Below the pieces are notes generated by a model. The model was not told the DNA's origin, did not search any database, and was given only the letters and a program-made list of their open reading frames with translations. A stretch of DNA of 64,000 nt, from NCBI GenBank assembly GCA_038252405.1, contig JBBSAJ010000008.1, positions 1 through 64,000 on the forward strand, given 5' to 3'. The translations under genes were made by a program, and so were the position numbers. Origin of the DNA: DATCDE01 sp038252405 (GTDB taxonomy: Bacteria > Actinomycetota > Actinomycetes > Prado026). Numbering within the stretch: position 1 is the first letter of the stretch; every line of letters begins with the position of its first letter. This document shows, piece after piece, positions 34,787-45,591 of this stretch.

Positions 34787-35344
34787 TCACACCTCGAGCA
34801 GCTCGGCCTCCTTGACCTTGAGCAGCTCGTCGACCTGGGCCACGAAGCCGTGCGTGAGGTCCTCCAGCGACTTCTCCGCCCGCCGGACTTCGTCCTCGCC
34901 GCTCTCGCCGTCCTTGACGAGCTTGTCGAGGGCGTCCATGGCGTGCCGGCGGATGTTGCGGAGGGAGACCTTGGCCTCCTCCGACTTGTGCTTGGCGACC
35001 TTGATGTACTCGCGGCGCCGCTCCTCGGTCAGCTGCGGGATGACCACTCGGATGACGACGCCGTCGTTGGAGGGGTTGACGCCCAGGTCGCTGTCCCGGA
35101 TCGCCTTCTCTACCGCGTTCAGCGCGCCCTTGTCGTAGGGCGTGATGACGACCATGTGGGCGTCCGCCACGTGGAACGAGACCAGCTGGTTCAGCGGGGT
35201 GGGCGCGCCGTAGTAGTCGGCGTGCACCTTGTTGAACATCGACGGGTGAGCCCGGCCGGTGCGGATGGTGGCGAGGTCCTCCCTGGCCACCGAGACGGCC
35301 TTCTCCATCTTCTCCTCGGCCTCGAGGATGGTGTCGTCGATCAC
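34787..35344 (-). CDS. frr: ribosome recycling factor
   Basis: 185-residue RRF that splits post-termination ribosomes together with EF-G. The long-helix domain ([20 protein letters not shown], and [20 protein letters not shown]) and the RRF core motif [20 protein letters not shown] are intact. The GTG at 35344 has GGGAG nine bases upstream and gives the standard length, though the frame is open further. It follows pyrH after 13 bases. Confidence 0.96.
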   Translation of the reverse strand: MIDDTILEAEEKMEKAVSVAREDLATIRTGRAHPSMFNKVHADYYGAPTPLNQLVSFHVADAHMVVITPYDKGALNAVEKAIRDSDLGVNPSNDGVVIRVVIPQLTEERRREYIKVAKHKSEEAKVSLRNIRRHAMDALDKLVKDGESGEDEVRRAEKSLEDLTHGFVAQVDELLKVKEAELLEV

Positions 35345-35357
35345 GGTCGATGTCTCC

Positions 35358-36290
<933 letters not shown>

Positions 36291-37118
36291 TCAGCTGGCG
36301 CCGACCTCGAACCGGGCGAACCCGCTCACCGTGACGCCGGCGTCGGCCAGCACCTGGGCGACCGTCTTCTTGCTGTCCTGCACCGAGGGCTGCTCGGTGA
36401 GGACGGCGTCCTTGAAGAAGGCGTTGACCTTGCCCTCGACGATCTTGGCGATGGCCTGCTCCGGCTTGCCCTCGGCCCGGGCCGACTCTTCGGCGATGTG
36501 CCGCTCGCCGGCCACGAGGTCCTCGGGGACCTCGTCGCGGGTGGTGTACCGCGGGCGCATGGCCGCGACCTGCATGGCCGCCCCGCGGGCCGCCTCGGCC
36601 GACTGGTCGCCGTCACCGGTGTACTGCACGAGGACGCCGACCTGCGGGGGCAGGGCCGGGTCCTTCTTGTGCAGGTAGGTGGCCACCTGACCGTCCAGGA
36701 CGGCCAGCCGGCGCAGCTCGAGCTTCTCGCCGATGACGGAGGACTGCGCCTCGATGGTCTCCTGGACCGTGGCGCCGTCGCCGAGCACGGAGGCGCGGGC
36801 GGCCGGGACGTCGGCCGGCCGGGTCGCCTCGACGTGCGCGGCGATGCGCGCCGCGAGGTCCTGGAAGCCCTGGTTCTTGGCCACGAAGTCGGTCTCGCAG
36901 TTGAGCTCGATGATCGCCGGGCCGGAGACGGCGACCAGGCCGTTGGCAGCGACCCGCCCGGCCCGCTTGTCGACGTCCTTCGCTCCCTTGACCCGCAGGA
37001 TCTCAACGGCCTTGTCGAAGTCGCCGTCGGTCTCCTCCAGGGCCCGCTTGCAGTCCATCATCCCGGCCGCGGTCAGGTCGCGGAGCCGTTTGACGTCGAC
37101 AGCGGTGAAGTTAGCCAT
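36291..37118 (-). CDS. tsf: translation elongation factor Ts
   Basis: 275-residue guanine-nucleotide exchange factor for EF-Tu. The N-terminal UBA-like domain has [20 protein letters not shown], followed by the core [23 protein letters not shown] at 37118. It lies 127 bases after rpsB and forms the usual rpsB-tsf pair. Confidence 0.96.
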   Translation of the reverse strand: MANFTAVDVKRLRDLTAAGMMDCKRALEETDGDFDKAVEILRVKGAKDVDKRAGRVAANGLVAVSGPAIIELNCETDFVAKNQGFQDLAARIAAHVEATRPADVPAARASVLGDGATVQETIEAQSSVIGEKLELRRLAVLDGQVATYLHKKDPALPPQVGVLVQYTGDGDQSAEAARGAAMQVAAMRPRYTTRDEVPEDLVAGERHIAEESARAEGKPEQAIAKIVEGKVNAFFKDAVLTEQPSVQDSKKTVAQVLADAGVTVSGFARFEVGAS

Positions 37119-37245
37119 GGTGCTCTCTCGTCTCGTCTCGTGTCGTCGTGCCTGGGGGGCTGGTGCTCGGCCGTGATCGCGCCCGGCAGGGCTCACTGCG
37201 TCGGCGCGTAGGCGCTGCCCTGCCCTGCCGGGGCGGTCGACGGGG

Positions 37246-38148
37246 TCAGGCCTGGGTGCTGTCGCCCTCGGGGGTCGCCTCGGGGGTCGCCTCGGGGGTC
37301 GCCTCGGGGGTCGCCTCGGCGGTCGCCTCGGGGGTCGCCTCGGCAGCCTCAGCGGCAACCGGCTCGGAGCCGACCAGCAGGTCGCGCTCCCAGTCCGCTA
37401 GCGGCTCGTCCGTGCCGAGGTCGGCCCCGGCCGGCTTGGCGTCGCCCGCCGCGGCGCCGGCCCGGGCCATCAGGCCCTCCGCCACGCCGTCCGCAACCAC
37501 ACGGGTGAGCAGGCCGACAGCGCGGATCGCGTCGTCGTTGCCAGGGATCGGGTAGTCGACCTCGTCCGGGTCGCAGTTCGTGTCGAGGATGGCCACCACC
37601 GGGATGCCGAGCTTTCGGGCCTCGGCGATCGCGATGTGCTCCTTCTTGGTGTCGACGATCCACACCGCGCTCGGAACCCGCTGCATGTCGCGGATACCGC
37701 CGAGGGTCTTCTCCAGCTTGACCTTCTCGCGCTTGAGGACGAGCAGCTCCTTCTTGGTGATGCCGGAGCCGGAGACGTCGTCGAAGTCGATGACCTCGAG
37801 CTCCTTGAGCCGCTGCAGCCGCTTGTGCACGGTGGAGAAGTTGGTGAGCATGCCGCCCAGCCAGCGCTGGTTCACGTAGGGCATGCCGACCCGGGTGGCC
37901 TGATCGGCGATGGCCTCCTGAGCCTGCTTCTTGGTGCCGATGAACATGACCGACCCGCCGTGCGCGACGGTCTCCTTGATGAAGTCGTACGCGCGGTCGA
38001 TGTAGGACAGCGACTGCTGCAGGTCGATGATGTAGATGCCGTTGCGCTCGGTGAAGATGAACCGCTTCATCTTCGGGTTCCACCGACGGGTCTGGTGCCC
38101 GAAGTGGACGCCGCTCTCGAGCAGCTGCTTCATGGTGACGACGGCCAT
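37246..38148 (-). CDS. rpsB: 30S ribosomal protein S2 with repeat tail
   Basis: 300-residue ribosomal protein S2. The family core is intact ([57 protein letters not shown]). After the usual end (near residue 255) an acidic low-complexity tail of Glu-Ala-Thr-Pro repeats follows, encoded by a 12-bp tandem repeat. ATG at 38148 with GAGGAG upstream. A strong hairpin in the long leader (38236-38274) could take part in feedback control. Confidence 0.96.
   Translation of the reverse strand: MAVVTMKQLLESGVHFGHQTRRWNPKMKRFIFTERNGIYIIDLQQSLSYIDRAYDFIKETVAHGGSVMFIGTKKQAQEAIADQATRVGMPYVNQRWLGGMLTNFSTVHKRLQRLKELEVIDFDDVSGSGITKKELLVLKREKVKLEKTLGGIRDMQRVPSAVWIVDTKKEHIAIAEARKLGIPVVAILDTNCDPDEVDYPIPGNDDAIRAVGLLTRVVADGVAEGLMARAGAAAGDAKPAGADLGTDEPLADWERDLLVGSEPVAAEAAEATPEATAEATPEATPEATPEATPEGDSTQA
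37271..37342. repeat. 12-bp tandem repeat in the rpsB tail
   Basis: Six consecutive 12-bp units GGGGTCGCCTCG (plus-strand reading; the fifth is a one-base variant). In frame they encode Glu-Ala-Thr-Pro (one Glu-Ala-Thr-Ala). The array is in-frame whatever its copy number, so length variation would be tolerated. Confidence 0.95.
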
Positions 38149-38461
38149 GGCCGTGGCACTCCTCACGCGCCCGGACGGGCGCAGGCTCGGTTCCAGCATC
38201 CGGGCAGGTGCCCGGGTGCCCCTGACGCCCTGCTCGCGGCCGGTCCCCTCGCAGGCGAGGGACCGAGCGGCCGCCCGCGGCCGTGCTGGCCCGCGGGAGG
38301 GCGTGCGAATTTGGCCGACATGGCTGCCGGTCCGGGAGCAGTCTACGCGACGCCACCGGGCGGGAGCGAACCGCGAGGGCCGCCGTCCACAGCCCGGCGC
38401 CGTCCACAGCAGACCGAGCGCTGCCCACGCTCGACCCGGTCGCGACGCCACCGTGGTCGGC
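38149..38461. promoter_or_regulatory. rpsB leader / divergent region with strong hairpin
   Basis: This 313-base gap separates divergent rpsB and the M23 peptidase gene. It contains a long GC-rich hairpin at 38236-38274 (outer GCGGCC/GGCCGC, inner GGTCCCCTCGC/GCGAGGGACC with one bulge). Being about 90 bases before the rpsB ATG, it would be in the mRNA leader. S2 autoregulation through a leader structure is known elsewhere; here it is only a possibility. A weak -10-like TAGACT reads toward rpsB near 38341. Confidence 0.4.
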
Positions 38462-39217
38462 ATGACGCAGCACACGGACCGGGCGGCCCACGGGTGGCTC
38501 GCGATGGGCTGTCGGGGCTGGGCGGTCGGCTCGGCCCTGCTCGCCGCGGTGGCCGGCTGGGGCGCCGGGCCCGCCGCGGCCGACACCTGGGTACCACCAC
38601 TGCCGGTCGCCGTGGCCGACCGCTTCGACCCACCGGACCAGCCCTGGCTGGCCGGGCACCGAGGCGTCGACCTGCTGGCGGAAGCGGGGACCGTGGTCCG
38701 GGCCGCCGGTGCGGGGCAGGTGGGCTTCGCCGGGCCCCTGGCCGGGCGGGGCGTGGTCGTCGTGGTGCACGGTGCGCTGCGCACCACCTACGAACCGGTC
38801 ACCGCGACCGTCTCCGTGGGCGACCGGGTGGCGGCCAGGGAGCCGATCGGCGTCCTGGACCCAGCGGTCGTGCACTGCGAGGGGCGCGCCTGCCTGCACT
38901 GGGGCCTGTTGCGCGGGACGACGTACCTCGACCCGCTCGCCCTGCTCGGGCCGACACGGGTGCGGCTGCTGCCGTTCTCGGCCGGGGACGGGGACTCGGC
39001 CAGGCCCGGCGGCGGCGCACCTCCGGTGGCCCGCGGCGGACGCGATGCGGCGGCGCCGGGCGGCGTCGCGGCGCCGGCCCGACCGGGGGCCCGGCCCGTG
39101 ACGACACCTGCCGCAGTCCCGCTGCTGGCGGGCGCGGGCGTCGTGCTGGCCGGGACTGCCGTGGGTCTGGCTCGGCGCCGGCGGGCCCCATCGGGACGCC
39201 CCTCCCGATCGGGGTGA
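38462..39217 (+). CDS. secreted M23 (LytM-like) domain protein
   Basis: 251-residue envelope protein: N-terminal signal/membrane segment ([20 protein letters not shown]), an M23 peptidase-like domain (residues ~55-165) and a C-terminal membrane helix with an RRRR tail. The first zinc-ligand motif [12 protein letters not shown] is intact. The second, normally HxH, reads CLHWGLL, so the catalytic first His is replaced by Cys. Zinc binding may persist but cleavage is doubtful; degenerate LytM proteins elsewhere act as activators of cell-wall amidases. Conserved position next to rpsB in actinobacteria. Confidence 0.8.
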   Translation: MTQHTDRAAHGWLAMGCRGWAVGSALLAAVAGWGAGPAAADTWVPPLPVAVADRFDPPDQPWLAGHRGVDLLAEAGTVVRAAGAGQVGFAGPLAGRGVVVVVHGALRTTYEPVTATVSVGDRVAAREPIGVLDPAVVHCEGRACLHWGLLRGTTYLDPLALLGPTRVRLLPFSAGDGDSARPGGGAPPVARGGRDAAAPGGVAAPARPGARPVTTPAAVPLLAGAGVVLAGTAVGLARRRRAPSGRPSRSG

Positions 39218-39249
39218 CCCGGCCCGCCGTGCTGCCTACGGTGGGGGTC

Positions 39250-40230
39250 GTGCACCGCGAACGCGCCATGGCCGCCTGGGAGTCTCTCGAGCGGGCCTGC
39301 CTGCGCACCGACCGGACCGGGGTCTCGCTGCGGGAACCGGCGCACGGACTGCACCGATCCCGGGCCAGCAACGCCTGGCCGTTGAGCCAAGTGCTGCACG
39401 CGACCGCCCTGCTGCGTGCGATCGGGGTGCCGGCCCCGTTCCAGCCGCTGTTGGCGACGCTGCGGCGGTACCGCTCGGGCGACGGCTACTCGGCCGCGCC
39501 GGGGGGCGGGCCGCGCTACTACGACGACAACGCCTGGCTCGGGCTGGCCGCCATCCAGGGGGGTCAGGTCGAGCTGGCCCGGTCGGTGCTGGGCTTCGTC
39601 GAGCAGGGCTGGACGCCAGGCGGCGGCGTCCGGTGGCGGGAGGACCTGCGGTCGGTGCACGCCTGCTCGACCGGGGCGGCCGGGCTGCTGGCGCTGGCCG
39701 CCGCTCCGGCGGCCTCCGGCGCGGTCGGGCGGGCCGAGCGGGCGCTGGCCTTCCTGGAGGGGCCGCTGCGGCGACCGGACGGGCTGGTGGCCGACCACGT
39801 CGATGCCGACGGCCGTCTGGAACCCACAGTCTGGTCGTACAACCAGGGACTGACCATCGGCCTGCATGTCGAGCTGGCCGCCCGCGCACGCCCGGCGGGT
39901 GACCTCGACCGCGCCCGCGAGCTGGCCGACGCGACGCTGCAGCACTTCGACCCCGACGACGGGCTGTGGCACCAGCCGGCGGCCTTCAACGCGGTGCTCC
40001 TGCGGCTGCTGCTCCGGCTGCACGCGGCGGACGGCGACCCACGCTGGCCGCGGGTCGTGGACGACTACCTGGAACGGGCCTGGGCCTCGGCCCGCGACCC
40101 GGAGACCGGGCTGTTCGTCGGCGGAGGGATCGGCCGCTACGACGACGGGGTCGCCCTGGACCAGGCGGGGCTGCTCCAGCTGTTCGCTCTTCGGGTCATG
40201 CCACCGCAGCAGTGGGCGACGGTGCGCTGA
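39250..40230 (+). CDS. glycosyl hydrolase family 76-like protein
   Basis: 326-residue alpha/alpha-barrel protein resembling GH76 endo-1,6-alpha-mannanases. The adjacent catalytic Asp pair is in GGPRYYDDNAWLGLAAIQGG; other typical helices are VWSYNQGLTIGLHVELA and DGVALDQAGLLQLFAL. No signal peptide is evident from the GTG at 39250 (GTG 39241 and ATG 39268 are alternatives), so it may act inside the cell or be exported without a classical signal. Converges on the sigma-factor gene with three bases between. Substrate unproven; mannose-containing glycans are likely. Confidence 0.75.
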   Translation: MHRERAMAAWESLERACLRTDRTGVSLREPAHGLHRSRASNAWPLSQVLHATALLRAIGVPAPFQPLLATLRRYRSGDGYSAAPGGGPRYYDDNAWLGLAAIQGGQVELARSVLGFVEQGWTPGGGVRWREDLRSVHACSTGAAGLLALAAAPAASGAVGRAERALAFLEGPLRRPDGLVADHVDADGRLEPTVWSYNQGLTIGLHVELAARARPAGDLDRARELADATLQHFDPDDGLWHQPAAFNAVLLRLLLRLHAADGDPRWPRVVDDYLERAWASARDPETGLFVGGGIGRYDDGVALDQAGLLQLFALRVMPPQQWATVR

Positions 40231-40233
40231 GCG

Positions 40234-41160
40234 TCAGTCCTCGTCGTGCTGCTCGGCCAGCTTGCCGCGCAGCTGCAGCACGGCCTTGGTGTGCATCTGG
40301 CAGATCCGGCTCTCGGTGACCCCGAGGACCTGGCCGATCTCGGCCAGGGTCAACCCCTCGTAGTAGTACAGCGTGACGACGATCTTCTCCCGCTCGGGCA
40401 GCGTGTTGATCGCCTTGGCGAGCAGGTACTTGGTCTCCTCGGACTCGAACGCCGACACCGGGTCCTCGGCGCGGGTGTCCTCCAAAGTGTCGACCAGGCT
40501 GAGCTTGTCGCCCTTCTCGCCACCGACGCTGAGCAGCTCGTCGAGGGCCACGACGTTCACGAAGGACACCTGGCTGAAGATCTGGTGCAGATCCTCCAGC
40601 GCGATGCCCATCTCGGCGGCCACCTCGGCCTCGGTGGGCGTGCGGTGCAGAGACGACTCGAGGCTCGCGTACGCCTTCTCCACCTCGCGGGCCTTGTACC
40701 GGATCGACCGCGGGATCCAGTCGATGGCCCGCAGCTCGTCGATGATCGCGCCGCGGATCCGGCTGATCGCGTACGTCTCGAACTTGATCGCCCGGTCGAG
40801 GTCGAACTTCACGATCGCGTCGATGAGCCCGAAGATGCCGTAGGAGACCAGATCGGCCTGCTCGATGTTCGGCGGCAGTCCGACGCCGACCCGACCGGCC
40901 ACGTACTTGACCAGCGGCGAGTAGTGCAGGATCAGCCGCTCCCGCAGCTGTTGGCCGCCGGTCGCCTTGAAGTCGCGCCACAGCTGCTGCAGCGCGACCT
41001 CGGCATCGGCCTTGTCGGCGGCCGCCTCAGCTGCCGCGGCGGCGACGGGGTCGACGGGCGCGGCGTCGGTGTCGGCGTCGTCCAGGTCGGCACCGACCAC
41101 GGCGAGGTCGTCCTCGGCCGTGACGGCCCCACCGTCAGGCTCGGGGGTGCGCCCGCTCAT
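40234..41160 (-). CDS. whiG: WhiG/FliA-type RNA polymerase sigma factor
   Basis: 308-residue group 3 sigma-70 factor. Region 2 includes [20 protein letters not shown] and [20 protein letters not shown]; region 3 [16 protein letters not shown]; region 4 [20 protein letters not shown] and [19 protein letters not shown]. This is the FliA/WhiG class, which directs motility genes or, in sporulating actinobacteria, early sporulation genes. The ~50-residue Asp/Ala-rich N-terminal leader is variable in the family. Overlaps the recombinase gene end by 26 bases. Confidence 0.9.
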   Translation of the reverse strand: MSGRTPEPDGGAVTAEDDLAVVGADLDDADTDAAPVDPVAAAAAEAAADKADAEVALQQLWRDFKATGGQQLRERLILHYSPLVKYVAGRVGVGLPPNIEQADLVSYGIFGLIDAIVKFDLDRAIKFETYAISRIRGAIIDELRAIDWIPRSIRYKAREVEKAYASLESSLHRTPTEAEVAAEMGIALEDLHQIFSQVSFVNVVALDELLSVGGEKGDKLSLVDTLEDTRAEDPVSAFESEETKYLLAKAINTLPEREKIVVTLYYYEGLTLAEIGQVLGVTESRICQMHTKAVLQLRGKLAEQHDED

Positions 41161-42103
41161 ACGTGGTCCTCAACCTTTCGACTGACACATGGGTGTAGAT
41201 CTGCGTGGTGGCGAGCGTAGCGTGGCCGAGCAGCTCCTGGACGGAGCGGAGGTCCGCGCCCCCCTCGAGCAGGTGCGTGGCCGCCGAGTGCCGCAGCCCG
41301 TGTGGACCCACGTCGGGCGCGTCCGGCACCGACCGTAGTCGCTGGTGCACCAGCTCGCGGACCGCGCGGACGCCCAGCCGCTGGCCGCGTGCCCCGAGGA
41401 ACAGCGCTGGGCCGCTCGCCGCGGTCACCAGGGCGGGCCGGCCGCGGCTGAGCCAGTCGGTCACGGCACGGGCCGCCGGCAGGCCGATCGGCACGGTGCG
41501 CTCCTTGCGCCCCTTCCCGAGGACCCTCAGCACCCGCCGCTCGAGGTCGACGTCGTCAACGTCGAGGCCGACCAGCTCGCTGACCCGGATGCCGGACGCG
41601 TAGAGCACCTCGAGCACCGCGCGGTCCCGCAGATGGCCCGGCTCGCCGTCGTCGGCGGCGACCGCAGCCACTTCGAGCAGCTGGCGGGCGTGCTCCTGGT
41701 GCAGCACCGCCGGCAGGGTGCGATGAGGGCGGGGCGCCGCCAGCAGCCGGGCCGGGTCCTCGACGAGCAGCCCACGGCGCACCGCCCAGGAGGTGAAGGT
41801 GCGGGCCGCGGCGGCCCGCCGGGCCAGGGTGCTGCGGGCCGCTCCCCCGGCGGACTGGGCAGCCAGCCAGGAGCGCAGCAGGGCCAGGTCGAGGCCGTCC
41901 AGGCCGGCGACGCCTCGGCGCGCGGCGAAGGTCAACAGCGACGTGACATCACCGGCGTAGGCGCGCACGGTGTGCGCCGACAGGTCACGCTCGGCCGACA
42001 GGTGTGCCCGGAACCCCTCCAGCGCCTCGGCCGGGCCGGGCGGGAGGTCCAGCGCGCCGTGGGCCGGCGTCGCGGCCCCCCCGGGCCGGACGTCACGGGT
42101 CAT
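41135..42103 (-). CDS. xerC: XerC-type tyrosine recombinase
   Basis: 322-residue tyrosine recombinase. The core-binding N-domain ([20 protein letters not shown]) precedes the catalytic domain with all key residues: Arg in [14 protein letters not shown], Lys in [12 protein letters not shown], His-x-x-Arg in [15 protein letters not shown], His in [10 protein letters not shown], and the nucleophile Tyr in [10 protein letters not shown]. It should resolve chromosome dimers at dif. I took the ATG at 42103; a GTG at 42148 overlapping dprA is an alternative. Its position between dprA and the sigma gene is the normal actinobacterial one, so it is not part of the nearby mobile insert. Confidence 0.9.
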   Translation of the reverse strand: MTRDVRPGGAATPAHGALDLPPGPAEALEGFRAHLSAERDLSAHTVRAYAGDVTSLLTFAARRGVAGLDGLDLALLRSWLAAQSAGGAARSTLARRAAAARTFTSWAVRRGLLVEDPARLLAAPRPHRTLPAVLHQEHARQLLEVAAVAADDGEPGHLRDRAVLEVLYASGIRVSELVGLDVDDVDLERRVLRVLGKGRKERTVPIGLPAARAVTDWLSRGRPALVTAASGPALFLGARGQRLGVRAVRELVHQRLRSVPDAPDVGPHGLRHSAATHLLEGGADLRSVQELLGHATLATTQIYTHVSVERLRTTYERAHPRA

Positions 42104-42134
42104 GGGGTCACCGTCGGTCGGATCGGGACCTAGG

Positions 42135-43316
42135 TCAAGCACCGCCACGCGGCGGCGGGTCGGGATCGTCCGAACGGCCAGGGGTCTCCGCCAACCGGTA
42201 CCCCCCGGCCGCTCCCTCCACCAGGCCCAGCAGCTCGAGCTGCCGGATCCGTTGGAGCACCAGGTCGAGGGACAGCCCGGACACCGATGCCAGCTTGGCT
42301 GGGAGGCTGGGCCGCCGGACCGGCACCGCCTCCAGCACCCGCAGCGCCACCGGGTCGAGCAGGTCCTCGGGCCGGGTCTTGCCAGCAGTCGGCGGCGGCA
42401 GAGCCAGCCCGTCGGTGAGCGAGCCGACCAGCTCGACGATCTCGCCGGCGTGGGTGACCAGTGCCGCCCCGAGGTCGCGGATCTCGTGGTGACAACCGGC
42501 CGACATCACCGAGGTCACCGGCCCAGGCACGGCCATCACCTCCCGGGAGAGCGACCGGGCCCAGCCCGCCGTGTTGCGCGCCCCGCTGCGCAGTGCGGCC
42601 TCGACCAGGACGGTGCCCCGGGTCAGCGCGGCGATCAGCCGGTTGCGGTCGAGGAACCGGGCCCGGGTCGGATGGCACCCCGGGGGCAGCTCACTGACCA
42701 GCAGCCCCTCGGCGGCGATCCGGCCGAACAGGGCGTCGTGCCCGCGCGGGTAGGCCACGTCAACGCTGTTGGCCAGCACCGCCACAGTCGAACCGGCGCC
42801 GGCCAGCACCCCGCGGTGCGCGGCCGCGTCGATGCCGTAGGCGCCGCCGGAGACCACTGCCCACCCGGCGTCCGCGAGGCCGGCTCCCAGCTCGGCCGCC
42901 ACATGCGTGCCGTACGCGGTGGCCGCCCGGGACCCCACCATTGCCACCGACCGCAGCGCGGCGAACCGCAGGTTGCCGGGGCCGCGCACCCACAAGGCCA
43001 GCGGCGGAGCGGTCGGGCCCCTGGCCCCGACCGAGCCGGCCAGGTCCTCAAGCTGGCTGGGCCACTCCAGGTCGCCGGGCACGACCAGCCGGGTGCCCGT
43101 GCGCCCGGCCCGGTCGAGGTCGCGTTCGGGGTCGGCGTCGGACAGCCGGGCCCGGTAGTGCTCGACCCCGGGCAGCCCCGGGTCACCGGCCCGGACCTGC
43201 TGCAGCACCTCGAACGCCCCGAACCGCTGCACCCGTTGCCACAACAGGGGGTCGTTGGGCTCGGCCAGCCGACACAGCGCGGCCCTGGCGACCCGGTCGT
43301 CGTCCGGGCCGGTCAT
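42135..43316 (-). CDS. dprA: DNA-processing protein A
   Basis: 393-residue DprA/Smf, which loads RecA onto incoming single-stranded DNA in transformation. The Rossmann-like core has [40 protein letters not shown] and [20 protein letters not shown]; a C-terminal winged-helix module follows ([20 protein letters not shown]). The ATG overlaps the comM stop (ATGA). dprA appears intact even though its partner comM is broken. Confidence 0.93.
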   Translation of the reverse strand: MTGPDDDRVARAALCRLAEPNDPLLWQRVQRFGAFEVLQQVRAGDPGLPGVEHYRARLSDADPERDLDRAGRTGTRLVVPGDLEWPSQLEDLAGSVGARGPTAPPLALWVRGPGNLRFAALRSVAMVGSRAATAYGTHVAAELGAGLADAGWAVVSGGAYGIDAAAHRGVLAGAGSTVAVLANSVDVAYPRGHDALFGRIAAEGLLVSELPPGCHPTRARFLDRNRLIAALTRGTVLVEAALRSGARNTAGWARSLSREVMAVPGPVTSVMSAGCHHEIRDLGAALVTHAGEIVELVGSLTDGLALPPPTAGKTRPEDLLDPVALRVLEAVPVRRPSLPAKLASVSGLSLDLVLQRIRQLELLGLVEGAAGGYRLAETPGRSDDPDPPPRGGA

Positions 43317-43952
43317 GCCGCGGCCCCCGGGATCGCGGCACTGGTCCGTAGGTCGATGGCCTGCAGCACCTCGGGCACGCCCGGCTGGTCCCGGCCGGCG
43401 AGGTCGGCGAGGGTCCAGGCCACACGTAGCACCCGGTCGACGCCGCGGGCGGTCAGCCGGCCGCGGCCGAACGCGTCGTGGAGCGGCGCCAGCGCGGCCG
43501 GGGGCAGCCGCCAACGGGGTCCGCGCAGCTCGACGCCCGGCACCCGCGCGTTGCAGGCCCAGGGGGTGCCCAGCCAGCGCTGTTCGGCACGCTCCCGCGC
43601 GGCGAGCACCCGGCGAGCCACCGCGGCCGACGGCTCGTGCCGACCGGCGTCCAGCAGCTCGACCCGGCTCGGCTGGGTGACACCGACCACCAGGTCGATC
43701 CGGTCGAGCAGTGGCCCGGACAGCCGCCCGGTGTAGCGCATCTTCTGGATCGGGGTGCAGGAGCACGCGGCCGGCTGGCCCGGCACCACGACGCCGGACA
43801 GCCCGCACGGACAGGGGTTCGCAGCCAGCACCAGTTGGAACCGGGCCGGGTAGCGGACGCTGCCCCTCGATCGGTCGAGCACCACCTCGCCGGACTCCAG
43901 CGGCTGGCGCAGCGAGTCGAGCACGCCGGCCGCGAACTCCGGCGCCTCGTCG
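43313..43952 (-). pseudogene. comM: comM 3' fragment (interrupted)
   Basis: Codes for the C-terminal ~210 residues of ComM/YifB: PEFAAGVLDSLRQPLESGEV, the cysteine motif LAANPCPCGLSGV, YTGRLSGPLLDRIDLVVGV and the Mg-chelatase C-terminal helical domain (FGRGRLTARGVDRVLRVAWT). It begins abruptly in the 9-bp target duplication at 43944-43952, directly after the Walker B Asp-Glu codons carried by the other fragment. It has no start of its own except an internal GTG at 43924. The frame up to the dprA overlap is otherwise clean, so inactivation looks recent. Confidence 0.95.
43944..43952. repeat. target-site duplication, left copy
   Basis: GCCTCGTCG, repeated at 49152-49160 on the far side of the insert. 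In comM it encodes the Walker B Asp-Glu-Ala. Confidence 0.85.
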
Positions 43953-43972
43953 TGTGAATGCTATTCGCACCC
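43953..43972 (+). repeat. terminal inverted repeat, left
   Basis: TGTGAATGCTATTCGCACCC. It matches the right end (TGTGAAAGCTGTTCGCACCC, read inward from 49150) at 18 of 20 positions. Together with the preceding G it is itself nearly palindromic (GTGTGAAT ... ATTCGCAC). Confidence 0.85.
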
Positions 43973-44583
43973 TACCGGCAGGGGCTGTGGGGTAGGTCCC
44001 TGGCGAGCCCGAGGCTCTATTTCTACGTCAGTACGTCTACCAGTTCCGCGGTTGCCAGGAGCGGCCAGGAGCATCGGGGCCGCCCCGCAGGCGTCGTCCC
44101 TGTCGGTGACGCAGAGAAGCTGACGCAGGACCAGTGACGTTCTGCCGGAATAGGAGAGGACCCCGTTGCGGGGAAGTTCAGCAGCTGCGCCGGCTCCACG
44201 CGGTCGATCCCGGCTGTCGGAGGCGTTCTCGCCGCTGCGACCGTCCCGGGCTTCCCTTTGCTGACCGAGACGTGCTCGACGATGCTCTTGCCGAAAGACT
44301 CAGCGACCCACTTGTCAAACCGGAAGGGACCAATTCTTCTCGTCAAGACCCGGAGCTTCTCGTCAGGACCCGGACACACCCGACCCGCAGGCCAGCAGTG
44401 ATGTGGCGCTTGACGTGGCGATGCCGCTGAGGTTCCCGTACGGCGTCCCGGTGAATTCGGGCGGAATGATAGTTGTAGGAGCCTGTGCCATTGTTTGGAC
44501 AACCGTAGGACCAGTGAGCGCTTACGTCAGCGTAGCCCGACTCGGGGGGTGTTGCCCGCGTAGCTGTAGGCTCGATACTTGGA
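43973..44583 (-). other. A/T-richer debris inside the element with Rhs-junction-like remnant
   Basis: No intact gene. On the minus strand at 44545-44568 the translation YSYAGNTP resembles the conserved Rhs core end (compare PYAYAGGNP in the intact module) and is followed by a stop. Another frame just below gives a short Ile/Thr-rich stretch (QAPTTIIPPEFTGTPYGNLS). Around 44150-44330 a third frame contains FDKWVAESFGKSIVEHVSVS, in an open frame ending at 44023. These read like an older displaced Rhs tip and partner gene decayed by frameshifts. The assignment rests on short matches. Confidence 0.35.
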
Positions 44584-45136
44584 CTAACTGCTTCGCTCAA
44601 GCCAGGTGTAGGTGATCCTGATCAGGTCCGTGGCGCTGGTTCTCGACTGCTTGCCCCGGCCGGTCACGGGATCTCCCTCAAGGTGATAGCTGCGGACCGC
44701 GTTCGCCACAGCCTGCCCAAGACGGACCACGTTGGCTCCGCCGTTTGCGGCAACACCCCGCTCAATCAAGAAGACGACAGACTGCCCCTCGGTGACCCTG
44801 GCGCTCGACTCGGTCGTATCCGTATCGCGCCGAAGATGCATGGACTGGGTCCGGTAGTCGTAGGTGGTGTCGGTTCGGGACAAGACCACGTCCGAGCGCG
44901 ACAAAGCACCGGTCGACCGGTGCCCGTGGGCGAAGTGGGCCGCGTCCCGGTCGTGCGTCGTGGGGGCCGCGCTCGATCGTGGTGCTTGTCGCCCCGGCGC
45001 GATGGTGATGGCTGTCCTAGGGGTAGGTCACGCGGTGAGGATCGACATGCGGAGCCGCCGCTCCCGCCGCAGTGGGGCTGAACAGCGCCGCGACGACGGC
45101 TGCGAGGCAGGCGGCAAGGCGTCGAAGGAAGATCAT
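44584..45136 (-). pseudogene. degraded small secreted-protein gene downstream of the immunity candidate
   Basis: The ATG at 45136 overlaps the immunity-gene stop (ATGA) and begins a clear signal peptide (MIFLRRLAACLAAVVAALFS, cleavage likely after PTAAGAAA). A TAG at 45017-45019 ends it after 39 codons. A different frame then carries a coherent ~100-residue stretch (HLRRDTDTTESSARVTEGQS; VVFLIERGVAANGGANVVRL; AVANAVRSYHLEGDPVTGRG) to a stop at 44584. The simplest reading is a former ~180-residue exported protein split by a frameshift. A functional short signal-peptide protein plus a TTG-started second gene is less likely. Confidence 0.5.
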
Positions 45137-45591
45137 TCGATCGACACCTTGAATACGAGTCGACCGAAGTCCGGCTCAAGCCCAATGTCGGTGCAGGAGT
45201 ATCGCCGTGAACCATCCGGAAGCACCTCGACGAACATCCCCGACGTTTCACTCTGAGATTCGAACCGACCGCGGCCCCGACCCGAGTCCCAGACGTTGTA
45301 GATCACCAGCCGCCCATCCGTCTGCCCTACCTCGATCACCGACCGGGTTGGTGCGGAGTCGCTCCAGAGAACCAGCGACGGACTCGAAGTTCCGGCGACA
45401 ACAAGCTGGCCAGCCGTAGCGAGAAACACGCCCTGTCGCCAACGAGGTCCGACAGACTCGAAGATAAGAGTGATCCGCTGGCCTGGCGAGATCGGCAGCG
45501 CTTCGATCTTGACGGCTGGCTGACCGTCCGGGCCGCTAACGGACTTGCTCAGGGTCCTGTCGGGGAGCCGGGCCGGACCGAACGAAGTCAT
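45133..45591 (-). CDS. candidate immunity protein for the Rhs tip
   Basis: 152-residue acidic, predicted beta-rich protein with no signal peptide, so probably cytosolic. Stretches such as RWRQGVFLATAGQLVVAGTS, GQTDGRLVIYNVWDSGRGRG and PDGSRRYSCTDIGLEPDFGR do not match a family I recognise. It starts on the stop codon of the toxin-tip frame (4-bp overlap), the usual place for an immunity gene in Rhs modules. The gene is complete, unlike its neighbours, as expected if neutralising the toxin matters. Function is inferred from position only. Confidence 0.65.
   Translation of the reverse strand: MTSFGPARLPDRTLSKSVSGPDGQPAVKIEALPISPGQRITLIFESVGPRWRQGVFLATAGQLVVAGTSSPSLVLWSDSAPTRSVIEVGQTDGRLVIYNVWDSGRGRGRFESQSETSGMFVEVLPDGSRRYSCTDIGLEPDFGRLVFKVSIE

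Noticed and set aside
37271..37342. Regular 12-bp repeats as a CRISPR-like array
   Set aside because: Units are contiguous without spacers and encode an in-frame protein tail.
41135..42103. Tyrosine recombinase as the integrase of the comM element
   Set aside because: It lies outside the element at its usual chromosomal position after dprA and matches housekeeping XerC; the element has inverted ends and a target duplication, unlike tyrosine-recombinase integration.
44134..44430. Plus-strand 98-codon frame inside the element
   Set aside because: Arg/Pro-rich composition, no recognisable motif, and it opposes the minus-strand remnants.
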